NCBI GenBank assembly: GCA_963678675.1 | Contig: OY783200.1 | Span: 7,824,501 to 7,888,500, forward strand | Origin: Xiphydria camelus | Taxonomy: Eukaryota > Arthropoda > Insecta > Hymenoptera > Xiphydriidae | Length of the DNA stretch: 64,000 nt | Direction: 5' to 3' | Part shown: one piece after another, positions 11,336-20,970 of the stretch | How positions within the stretch are numbered: position 1 is the stretch's first letter | How the letters are laid out: the number at the start of each line of letters is the position of its first letter | The notes under the pieces: generated by a model | What the model was told of the DNA's origin: nothing | Database searches by the model: none | The model's input: only the letters and a program-made list of their open reading frames with translations | Made by a program: the position numbers and the translations under genes

Positions 11336-11980
11336 TCAACTTTGTAAGGGGGAGAAATGACGGATTCAATAGATGACCGTTCGGGTAAATCTGATACCTG
11401 GCTTATCAGGTATACAGGATCGCTTCACCTTTCGTGTAGTCTGATCCCTCATTATGGTCAAGTACGAGTAACGGTATTCTTGACAGCTAGTTCCGGGACA
11501 CGGAAAATACCCAACGTCACCCTAGCAATCACGCACGAGCTACTCGTTACAGGGATCGCGGTACCGGAATCAAGAAGTGTATACAATCAGCAGTATCTGT
11601 AGCATCCGTCGGGACAGTTATAGCCCAGGAAGACGATAGGAGGCAGTTCAGTGAATTCCAGCAGTAGAGAAGGATGTTGCAAGCACGAGTACTCTGTCGT
11701 CGAAGGAGTAGATAAAAAAGACGAAGAGGAGACACGAGTTGTCTCTCCTTCCAGGAAAGCTTGTAAGCAACAGAGGATAAGATAATCTCTCATTAACTTA
11801 AATATGGCCGGAGCTACAATCTTACAAACTGATAGATGAGAATTTTACTGCAAAGGTCTTGGCATTTCAGGCTTCTCAAACACGTCCCAGTATCTACTAC
11901 TGTAGTTTGTCGTATGATAGAGCTTGAAAACGCATTCGGAGTAGGATATAAATGAGGGGATGAGAAGCCAAGGGGTCTAA

Positions 11981-12688
11981 CGGGGAGGCCGCGAGCTTCG
12001 GAACAGGCATTTTTACGATTTTTTCTCTGTGAGTAGAGATTGACGCCCTTAACAAAACCCTAAAGTATTTTTTCCGAATACGCCTTAGAAATAGAAAAAA
12101 ATCACATCAAAGAATTCCATGATTGGTATGTACAAGTTCCGAAAACCCGGTCTCAGGAATTCTCGCGTGGCTCATCGGGTAGCGTGCGTGACACACGCGG
12201 CAGGCACGCGTTCGATTCTCGGTGTATTCTTTTTTTTTCCGCTTAATTTTTTTATCATAAATGAAATAAGTAGATACGATATCTTTTTAAATAGTAAAAA
12301 AATTTATTCATTATCAATAATCTTCATAAGTAGATACGATATCTTTTGAAATAGTACACAAATTTATAAAAATTATTGATAATAAATACATTTTTGTATT
12401 ATTTCAAAAGATATCGTATCTACTTATTTCATTTATGATAAGAATGAAGGGGAAAAAAAGAAGACCGACGAGTCACGCACGCTACCCGATGAGCCACGCG
12501 AGAGTTCCTGAGAGACCGGGTTTTCGGAACTTGTACATACCAATCATGGAGTTCTTTGATGTGATTTTTTTTCATTTCTAAGGCGTATTCGGAAAAAATA
12601 CTTTTTGGGGTTTTGTTAAGGGCGTTAATCCCTACTCACAGAGAAAAAATCGTAAAAATGCCTGTTCCCCGAAGCTCGCGGCCTCTCC
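11981..12688. mobile_element. tRNA-like-bearing fold-back element A
   Basis: A 708-bp palindrome: GGGGAGGCCGCGAGCTTCGG at the left end pairs with CCGAAGCTCGCGGCCTCTCC at the right. TAA (11978-11980 and 12689-12691) is duplicated, and the reverse arm of the host MITE shows a single TAA there. The arms pair over most of their length (GTACAAGTTCCGAAAACCCGG near 12130 against the reverse near 12510), with an AT-rich centre of direct and inverted GATACGATATC units. A tRNA-like unit ending in a T run lies in the left arm; the right arm has the same unit with its 3' half deleted. No protein-coding region. Confidence 0.8.
12157..12229 (+). ncRNA. tRNA-like sequence in fold-back A
   Basis: 73 nt, the length of a tRNA. 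TGGCTCATCGGGTAGCG (12168) resembles a pol III A box with D-arm, and GTTCGATTC (12210) a B box with T-loop. The ends GAAT and ATTC can pair as part of an acceptor stem, and nine T residues (12230-12238), a pol III stop signal, follow at once. Stem pairing is imperfect and the anticodon loop lacks the usual U33, so this is a tRNA-derived unit and not a working tRNA. Confidence 0.6.
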
Positions 12689-13501
12689 TAAGTAGAAAAA
12701 CAAGCTTTCCGAGATAATCCACATTAAATTATTTTTGTTCTTTAAAAATACCTGCAATTCCTTTGCCTCGAGTGTATAAGCTGTATGCATTATTCATACA
12801 ACTTATAAACTTGAGGCAAAGGAATTGCAGGTCTTTTTCAAGAACAAAAATACTTTTATGTGGATTATCTCGGAAAACTTGTTTTTCTACTTAGACCCCT
12901 TGGCTTCTCATCCCTTCAAATGAAGTATTCAGGTTACTAAAATTCTGATCTCTCTTCAGGGAGATTATTGTTGCAAATTTTTGATACCTTAACTTATTTT
13001 CCTTGACGAGCCTCATTTTTCGATCGCGTCTTTATGAAGAAGGGAATTCCCGCTAAGAAGTTCCATTGGGAAGGGAATGAATTTGATGGAATGCAAGCGA
13101 TATTTATAAAGAAATGGGAAGATAGCTGGCGGGCAAGGGAGTTTAGGAAGAAGGTAAATCTCGGCATACGGAGGTTACCATTTTGCGTATCGTTCCTCCC
13201 TATACCTCGATCGCTCTTGGCACATGGGTTGATGGGTGTGGTTGTGGGTTAATCATTTCATGTATATTATATTTAAATCTTTGTTAATATCTTCAATATA
13301 TCTCATAAGGGGAGCGCACGGTCTCGAAAATTCAGATCGCACTCCCCTTGTACGTGGTATTAGTGCATGCTAAGGGTAGTATTATATGTATTACAGCCCT
13401 AGCGTGCACTAGCCACAAGATAAAAGGTATAGCGGTTCAAAGTTAGCCACGTACAGACCTTATAGGTAAGTTCTCTCGTTTTTTCTATTGTCGAGCAGCC
13501 G

Positions 13502-13568
13502 AGTACGACTATACCCGTAGCGTGCTGGACTCGCATGCTCAACGACCCGGGTTCGATCCCTCCGTACT
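13502..13568 (+). ncRNA. tRNA-like sequence in fold-back B, left arm
   Basis: AGTACGA at the start pairs 6 of 7 with CCGTACT at the end as an acceptor stem. CGTGC and GCATG (around 13521-13541) can form a 5-bp anticodon-type stem with a 7-nt loop. GGTTCGATCCC (13550-13560) is a very good pol III B box. A run of T (13568-13576) follows directly. The D-arm is poor and the loop lacks U33, so charging is unlikely, but pol III transcription is plausible. Confidence 0.65.
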
Positions 13569-13962
13569 TTTTTTTTCACAACGAAATTGATTAAATGTTT
13601 TTTTTCATGCTAACTTGATAATCTAATACTTATAATATATTTAAAGTATTTAAAAATATATAAAATTACAATAAAATAACTTTTAACATGAATGCAAAAA
13701 TGTCGTAATATATTAATTTTTAGCGAACGTGAAATATCTGCTTCTACTCACAAAAGTTTCACCCAAAAATGTGTATAGTTACCTATGAAAATTTAATAAA
13801 GAATTTAATAAAAAGAAACATTAGCTTTTCAGTTATTCTCTTATTTATGCCTGGTTTTTGGCACTAAATGACTATTAAAATTCTTTAAATGTATTAGGAG
13901 TATTAAATTATCAAGTTAGAATGAAAAAAAAACATTTAAAAAATTTCTTAATGAAAAAAAAA

Positions 13963-14032
13963 GACTACGGAGGGATCGAAAGCGGGTCGTCGAGCATGCG
14001 AATCCAGCAAACCACCGGTATAGCCAGACTCG
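13963..14032 (-). ncRNA. Decayed tRNA-like copy in fold-back B, right arm
   Basis: On the minus strand it reads GGATTCGCATGCTCGACGAC and ends in a run of T (13954-13962 on the plus strand is A-rich). It is the counterpart of 13502-13568 but its B box is damaged (TTTCGATCCC) and the acceptor pairing is lost. Confidence 0.5.
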
Positions 14033-14203
14033 TCTGCTCGTCGAGAGAGAAAACCAACTAGCCTATAAGGTACGCGGCTAATTTTGAACCGCTATAACTT
14101 TTTATCTTATGGCTAGTGCGCGCTAATACCACATGCAAGGGGAGCGCGATCTGAATTTCCGAGACCGTGCGCTCCCCTTGTCAGTATTTGTTAAAGCTGC
14201 TAA

Positions 14204-14660
14204 TAGTACACGTAAATTAGACGTATAAACATGGAATAGGAGAAATAATTTATAAAGTTTTCATATTACGTATACATTTTCCTAATAGGATCAGGAACAA
14301 AACCCTACAAAGTTCCCAATTGTCCAGTGTCCGCAACATCCCTTATTTTGCAAAAAACCACCCCCGGATCGTACATTATGTCAGTTTTTCTCAATTTCCT
14401 CGTAAACCGTTATTCAAACGTAAAAAATGTATAGAACCATAAATGTTTGCCATTAAATTCTACATAAAAATTGTTCTATTAATATGTTAGCTAATCCTTA
14501 CTGAATTCTCGAAAAATACGTTTAAAGAGTTAAGGATAGTTTTTAGCAGGCCGTTAAAATATGTCAAGTTCAGCGAGGCGTCAACGCACTTGTGACACAA
14601 ACTTGTGGTATGCGTTACGGTGGATTATTTACGGATTTTAGTCAGTGTTAAAAATGTGTA

Positions 14661-14691
<31 letters not shown>

Positions 14692-16494
14692 ATCCTTGTA
14701 CGAAATTTTTAACAATATTCCAGAACGAACTGCTGACTTGAGCGATCATTGCAAATTTGTAGTGGATGAGGGTAATTTGATTCACTGTGTGGCATGGTCA
14801 AAACAGGGTACATTTGGTGACATTTATACTCGGCCCATGTTAACTTTATACGTAAACATTATGGTCACTATGTAACTTATTACAAAGTCTTGAACGACAA
14901 AAACGACTTCTGAAGCGCACTTCGGCTACAATTGCATTCAGTGAAAACACACCAATACACGATCAATAAAAGATATTGTTAAGTAATATAGCTAACAAAG
15001 ATCGTTCAATTTCTCAACTTGTCGAGAGGCTAAATTCTGAGAATATTAATACTCTTACTTCTTTAGACGATGCTGACTTACTAATCGTTACAACCGCCAT
15101 CGATCTATCAAGTCAACACGACACTGTGGTTGTAGTTGGTCAGGATGTCGATCTTCTTTCTCTTATATTGCTGTTGCTCCTCAAAATAAGGATATTTTGT
15201 TTTTGAAACCAGCCCAAGGAAATATAAAGAAAAGGATTTATAGATCTTTTGATATGCAATTATCCAATGTTAGTAAAAATATTAAAGAAACTGTTCTTTT
15301 TGCACATGCGTTTAGTGGTTGTGATACCACTTTGCGTTTTTCTGAAAAGGCAAATCTCAAATCGTAAACATATTAAACAAGAGAAAGGATTTGGAAGATG
15401 TATATATTTTCAATATAGTTCTCAATCTACGAAAGAGCAATTGAAAGTGCTGGTGAGAAATTCACACTTGCGTTATATAAAGCTGAACGGAAAGAAACTT
15501 CTTTGAATAGCTACAGATTTATTTATTTTAATAAGTTGGTTGGCCAATCCAATCATGCCGTAATTTTGTCTAGATTGCCATCAACATCTGCAGCATTAAA
15601 ACAGCATTCTTACCGGGTATTTTACCAAATTCAATCTTGGCGGGGAAAAGATATACAGCCAACGCGCGCAGTGGGGTTGGAAAAAAATGGGCAACATTTT
15701 ATCACCAGTTTTTACTACCGTGGCGCCGGCTCCGATTTCTGTTCTGAAAGTTATATCGTGCAGCTGTAAAAAGGGTTGTGGTAAGCGATGTGCATGTCTT
15801 AGACTTGGATTACATTGTTCAAACATGTGCTCCAACTGCCATCGACAGGGTTGGTTCAATGCACCACCTGACGAGATATTTTATATATATTAAGAAGATA
15901 TTAAATGAAGAGGACCTAACAAATGAATTAAAAAAACATATTAATGGATTAGGCCTATCGGGGGGACACCATTTAAAAATAACGCTCCGTGAGCTCTACC
16001 TCATGGGTGGTGTGGAAACGAGCTCAAATTAGAAAATGCATAGTTATAATGCTCTAAAATCCCTTTCAAATTTTAAAATTTGACTTAGATAATACTTATG
16101 TAGCGATATTATAGCACTAGAACTATGAAAATCACTACAATTAAAGCCACATTTTACATGCTAAAAACTACACCTAACTTTGAACGTTATTTACGGAAAT
16201 TCAGAGAGGATTAGCTAAAATGCTTATAGAATAGTTTTTGTGTAGAATTTAATGGCGAACATTTTTGGTTCTATACATTTTTTACGTTTGAATAACAGTT
16301 TACGAGGAAATTGAGAAGAACCGGCACGATGTACCATCCGGGGGTGGTTTTTTGCAAAATAAGGGATGTTGCGGACATCGGCCACGTGGGAACTTTTTGG
16401 GGATTTATTCCTACTCCCATTAGGAACATAATTTACGTAATATTAAAACTTTATAAATTATTTCTTCTAAAAAGTACTCTATTTGCGTGTACTA
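14204..16494 (+). mobile_element. XPG/CXC DNA transposon, long TIRs, TAA duplication
   Basis: Inverted ends of about 280 bp (14204-14530 against 16180-16494): TAGTACACGTAAAT at the start, ATTTGCGTGTACTA at the end. TAA is duplicated (14201-14203, 16495-16497), and the sister fold-back arm at about 17615 and the copy at 3545 show the uninterrupted GCTAAGTAC-type target. It carries the pseudogene 14645-15895. An (ATT)n microsatellite lies at 14657-14692. Confidence 0.8.
14645..15895 (+). pseudogene. XPG-like nuclease/CXC protein of a DNA transposon
   Basis: Fragments in successive frames follow the order of a protein family common in invertebrate genomes that ends in a CXC domain. They are: an N-terminal part near 14715-14870; LTSLDDADLLIVTTAI and VVVGQDVDLL (15045-15160), matching the mid acidic motifs of XPG-type nucleases; AHAFSGCDTT (15301-15330), the GCD motif; LPSTSAALKQHSYRVFYQ (15567-15625); and the CXC domain CSCKKGCGKRCACLRLGLHC with MCSNC (15755-15840). 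At least four frame changes and stops break it. It shares the acidic nuclease motifs with the protein at 18383-20194. The reaction it once catalysed in transposition is not established here. Confidence 0.75.
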
Positions 16495-16557
16495 TAAGTA
16501 CACACTTACAAGTCGTGTATCAGAGAGCCACCTGTGCATATAGTTACTAAATGTGGA

Positions 16558-16620
16558 GATGTGGGGTGGTGGTGTGTGTGTATATATATGTGTGTACGTA
16601 CGTATGTATGTGTGTGTGAT
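16558..16620 (+). repeat. TG/TA/ACGT microsatellite
   Basis: Runs of TGTG, TATA and ACGTACGTATGTATG interrupt the fold-back arm here; the other copies (3493, 17560) lack them. Confidence 0.8.
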
Positions 16621-17955
16621 ACTTTAAAGCTTCTAATTACGTGCTTACAATGCAATTTTTTAATCAAAATTTCAAAACCATTTCAAGCCTTGCGAAATTA
16701 GTCTACTACTACGCTTGACTGTTTTTCGACATTCTTCGCCAAGCGATGCATTCCAATCAATATTTTAATATTTACACAAATCATACCGTATTCACATTCT
16801 TTTTTTTTAACATTTATCTCAGGTTAGCGGCGATAAGAACCTTTTTTGACCTTAAAAATCACTGATTCTACGCCAAAAAATGAGAACTTCTGGATTGAAC
16901 CAAATATCTACACAGAAAAGGTGTAGTTCAATTTTACCCCGAGTGATCTACAAAATGGAGACCACCTCCATTACCCGTACACCTAGCCTATCAAACCCTA
17001 ATAATCATCAAGTATGCCCTGTGAAAGAGTTAACTGCCAAGTTAAATAAAGAGAAATAACGGAGAAAGAGATGGAGCAAATAAAAGAAGACTTCCTCCAT
17101 TAAACTTGATATTGTACGATATAGGAACAATATTAGAATGTTGTACAATTTAGATGGGTGTATTGAGAGACTCGGTAGAGACTAGGCGTACGGGTAATGG
17201 AGGTGGTCTCCCTCCAGTTGATCACTCGGGGTAAAATTGGACAACATCTCTTCTGTTGCTGTTTGTTTCAATCCAGAAATTCTCATTTCCTGGCGCAGAG
17301 AGAGTGATTTTGAAGGTCAAAGAAGGTTCTTCTCACAGCTAATTTGAGATAAATGATAAAAAAAGAATGTGAATACGGTATGATTTGTGTAAATATTAAG
17401 ATATTGATGGGAATGCATCGCTTGGCGAAGAATGTTGAAAAACAGTAAAGCGTAGGAGCAGACTAAGTTCGCAAGGCTTGAAATGGTTTTGAAATTTTTA
17501 TTAAGCAATTGCATTGTAAGCACGTAATTAGAAGCTTTAAAATATCACTCCACATTAAGTAGGTAACTATATGCACGGGTGGCTTACTGATACACGACTT
17601 GTAAGTGTGTACTTAGCATTTTTAACAAATACTGAGATATATTAAAGATATTAACAAAGATTAAAATAGGACATACATAAAATTATACTCCCACAAGTAC
17701 ACGCACCCACAAATGTGCCAAGAGCGATCGAGGTATACGAGAGGAACGATACGCAAAATAGTAACCTTTTGCGACGTGGAGAATCGCTCCGCGTCACAAA
17801 AAGGGTGCACTCGGGCCCCTTTTCGAAAAATGCGCGCGAATCGGTTAGCGATAAGGCCGCGCGAAGCGTCACGAGCGCGATCGTGGCGAGAAGGCGAGCG
17901 AGTCGGAGCAGGCAGTTTGGCGATAGCGTTAGTCGAGTGAGCTTCGTGATAGTCC

Positions 17956-20900
17956 GGGAGGTAGCGTCAAATTTTCATGGGTGATTTTACTGAGAATATC
18001 CATCCTTTTATAACTTAGTTTTCTCTCTAAAAGTCAGGAAACAATATGTTAGCTGACGCGACTCCGTGACTTAAGATTGTGGGAGGCTGCGCATCTCGTA
18101 GGGAAAATAACGATTCTCGGAGTATTTTACTGAAGGTCATAATTTGCAGATAGCTAAATGATGAAATTATAATCGTGAAAAAGCATGTTAGCTGCATAAT
18201 TTCTGTGACTTAACTTGTTAGCTGCGCATATGAATATGTAGGAAAAATTTTGAAAATCGGACCATTTTACCGAGGGTGAAAATTATATACTGAATAGTAA
18301 TCAGTTTGAAAATAATAAAAAATCATGTTAGCTGATGGTCAGGTGTGATTAAACCTGTTAGCTGCGCTTCCTTAGTCAGTGCGTGTATCTAGGAACCACA
18401 CATGTCCGTCAGTCGTCAGTTGTCTTGGAAACCGCAATTGATGAAAGAATAGAGAAATTTTTGCTTAATGCAACTAATTTAGGACAACAGCAGCGAGATA
18501 AGTTCATTGAAGAATGTTGTAGAGATGAAAGTAGGTTTGAAAATCCTATAAAGAAAAATTCAATCCTCACGTTCGTTGATGCTGTGACTAAGAAGAAAAT
18601 AGCAATGCATGGAAAAGTTATTGAGATAAAAATGCAGCGGAATCTATTCGGGAAATTACTGAGACTATCCTTGGAGAAAAATTTGGATTTAAATTCGGTG
18701 TTGTCATATCCGTTGACACCAGTACCGCTATCTTTGTGCCATGTAGACGGTGCAATATGTAAGACGGACAAATCTCTGCTGTTCAAGATTTTGGAGAATG
18801 AGATAAAAGATGAATTGATATCCGACACGTGTGAGGTATGTGATATCATGATTTTCGATGGATTCTTTGTAATTCATCAAATGAAAGATCTACCTCTGAC
18901 GTTTGGAAGTATTTCTAAACAAATATTGAAAGCATTTACAGCGAGCAATGCATCTGAAATAGTGATCGTCTTTGATCGCTATTTCACACCGTCGATCAAA
19001 GATAGCGAACATGTATTGAGAGGACGGATACATGGAAATAAGTTTGATATAAGAGGACCAGAGCAAAAACGTCCTTCAAATTTTTCAAATGAATTGAAAA
19101 ACATATATTTCAAAGATGCTCTCGTGAGATTTCTCTGCGATGATTGGTCACAGGACTACATGGCTGCTTTTATAGGTAACAAAAATATATTCGTGAATTA
19201 CGAGTCCTGTCTGAAATTCACTGTATCTGACAACAAAGTTATAAAAACTGTAGAAGAGGAGCTTTCGTGTCCATTGCAGGAAGAGGCTGATACTAAGATT
19301 ATATATCATATATGCCAGATAGATCTAGATAGAAGGGTTACAGTGAGATGTTCAGACACGGATATATTGATTATATTGCTTGGAAATATGCATGCTTTGA
19401 AGGGAAACTTGCATATTCAGTTTCTAGTGGGGACTGGTAATAATCGCAGATACGTTGATGTCACGAAGCTGCATGAAACTTTAGGAGAAAGCTTGTGCAA
19501 AGCTCTTCCAGCTTTCCATGCTCTGACTGGCTGCGATTTTAATCCAGCCTTTTATAGAAAAGGAAAGAAAAAGCCGCTTCATTTGCTGAGAAAATCGCCA
19601 AAATATATTTCAGCGCTGATGAACTTATCACAGCTATCTGTCGAGGATTTAGAAGATTACGATTTTTCGGAGGTTGAAGAATTTGTTTGCCGAATATATG
19701 GACATAATAAGATCAATTATATAAATGTATCTCGTGCTGCAACATTCATGAAAGCATACAAATTTAATGGTAAAGATGAGGTATTGAAATTAGATCAGAA
19801 TTTTGAAGGGTCGATGCTTCCTCCATGTAAGTCCGAGCTAAGGCAGCAAATCCTCCGAACTTCTTACATTGCTCAACTTTGGAGCAACGCCCACCTAAGC
19901 ATACCGACACTATCGTCTCCAAAAGAATTCGGATGGAAAGAAGAAGATTACAAATACCATTTCATTTGGTTCGAAGGAGATCAATTGCCTCGAACCACTG
20001 AAATAACAGGTATTGTTTCAAATTCTCCGTTATGCTATTAAATACAAATTAAAAATTTATAATGTTTATTTTTAGATACACTGCAAGATTCCGATAATGA
20101 TGACCAACAGGAAGCAGAGAAACATCCTGACATCGAGGAACTGTCAGATAGCAGCTCTGAAGAGGATGACGGAAACGATTCCGACTCCGATTGATGAATT
20201 ATAAGAAATTATTCATCGAAATTAATCGATATACATTCATGATGTGTTTATATAAATGTATATATAATATATATTTTTGCAGCTTTTATATATTAACAAA
20301 TTCTAAATTTGAAGTTTTTACATTTTATTTTGAGTATAGCTATCCAAAATATCAATAATACCATAGCCGTAAATCGATTGATTTTTATCAATCTATAATT
20401 CAATTTTTTTATCGTTCTGATGTTGATATATAGTATAGTTATTCTTATCATGAGAATTAAAATAAAAAAAGATGTTGAAAATGAGCATACATGAATTAAT
20501 ATTGAAGTGAATCGGAGCAGCGCTCACAGTAATGGTCCACTCGCGCACTGACAAAGGAAGCGCAGCTAACAGGTTTAATCACACTTGAGCATCAGCTAAC
20601 ATGATTTTTTATTATTTTCAAACTGATTACTATTTAGTATATAATTTTCACCCTCGGTAAAATGGTCCGATTTTCAAAATTTTTCCTACATATTCATATG
20701 CGCAGCTAACAAGTTAAATCACAGAAATTATGCAGCTAACATGCTTTTTCACGATTATAATTTCATCATTTAGCTATCTGCAAATTATGACCTTCAGTAA
20801 AATACTCCGAGAATCGTTATTTTCCCTACGAGATGCGCAGCCTCCCACAATCTTAAGTCACGGATCTGGACCAGCTAACATGGACATTTTGGCTCAAAAG

Positions 20901-20970
20901 TATAACAAAAGCCTTCACTAGAAAATTCAGCCTCGGTAAAATGGTCCGGTGAAATTTGACGCTACCTCCC
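17956..20970 (+). mobile_element. XPG-nuclease DNA transposon with 400-bp TIRs
   Basis: Ends GGGAGGTAGCGTCAAATTT (17956) and its reverse (ending 20970), possibly reaching outward to an AGTC/GACT pair. Inverted similarity runs about 410 bp (17956-18385 against about 20540-20970). The ends contain repeated GTTAGCTG (18048, 18190, 18218, 18334, 18357 and mirrored on the right) and CGGTAAAATGGTCCG-type motifs, probably transposase-binding repeats. The target duplication is not resolved; only AT flanks both sides if the longer ends are used. It carries one spliced gene, 18383-20194. Confidence 0.8.
18383..20194 (+). CDS. FEN1/XPG-like nuclease protein of a DNA transposon
   Basis: An open frame of 552 codons, with an inferred second exon. 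Counting from the GTG at 18383, acidic residues sit in the FEN1/XPG order: D159 (IFDGFF), D198 (VFDRYF), E301 and D303 (QEEADTK), D325 and D327 (SDTDIL), D385 (LTGCD). No DDE transposase is seen. A GT..AG intron (20010-20075) would join phase 1 to an acidic tail (SSSEEDDGNDSDSD, stop 20192-20194), replacing the stop at 20039. No in-frame ATG occurs before codon 75 (18605), so the 5' end may be truncated or lie in an unseen upstream exon. The pattern agrees with the XPG nuclease reported for Academ-type transposons; that label is tentative. A full alignment and structure comparison would decide it. Confidence 0.8.

Larger units (their letters stand above)
11958..12924. mobile_element. Palindromic MITE in the left arm, about 8-bp duplication
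   Basis: Outer ends pair: GGATGAGAAGCCAAGGGGTC near 11958 and GACCCCTTGGCTTCTCATCC near 12894-12914. The core 12689-12895 is a near-perfect palindrome around 12795 (AAGTAGAAAAACAAG pairs with CTTGTTTTTCTACTT). AAATGAGG on the left and AAATGAAG on the right look like an 8-bp target duplication, as in hAT elements. The other fold-back arm near 22000 has the site without insertion. Confidence 0.65.
13306..14180. mobile_element. tRNA-like-bearing fold-back element B
   Basis: An 875-bp palindrome: TAAGGGGAGCGCACGGTCTC at the left pairs with GAGACCGTGCGCTCCCCTTG at the right. Each end can also fold on itself (AAGGGGAGCGC with GCACTCCCCTTG, 13307-13350). TCA is duplicated (13303-13305, 14181-14183); the sister arm near 17634 reads through with one copy. 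Inside are a tRNA-like unit followed by a T run in the left arm and a decayed inverted copy in the right arm, then an AT-rich centre. The 3-bp duplication, GGGGAG termini and tRNA-like cargo are the same as in element A although the sequences differ. No coding capacity. Confidence 0.85.

Noticed and set aside
11357..11602. 82-codon frame conserved in both arms of the giant fold-back (also 22372-22590 minus)
   Set aside because: By eye the two copies differ at about six replacement and two silent sites, which is not what selection on protein would give; conservation follows from the palindrome itself.
12157..12229. Functional tRNA gene
   Set aside because: Stems are imperfect, U33 is absent and the partner arm carries a deletion in it; kept only as a tRNA-like unit.
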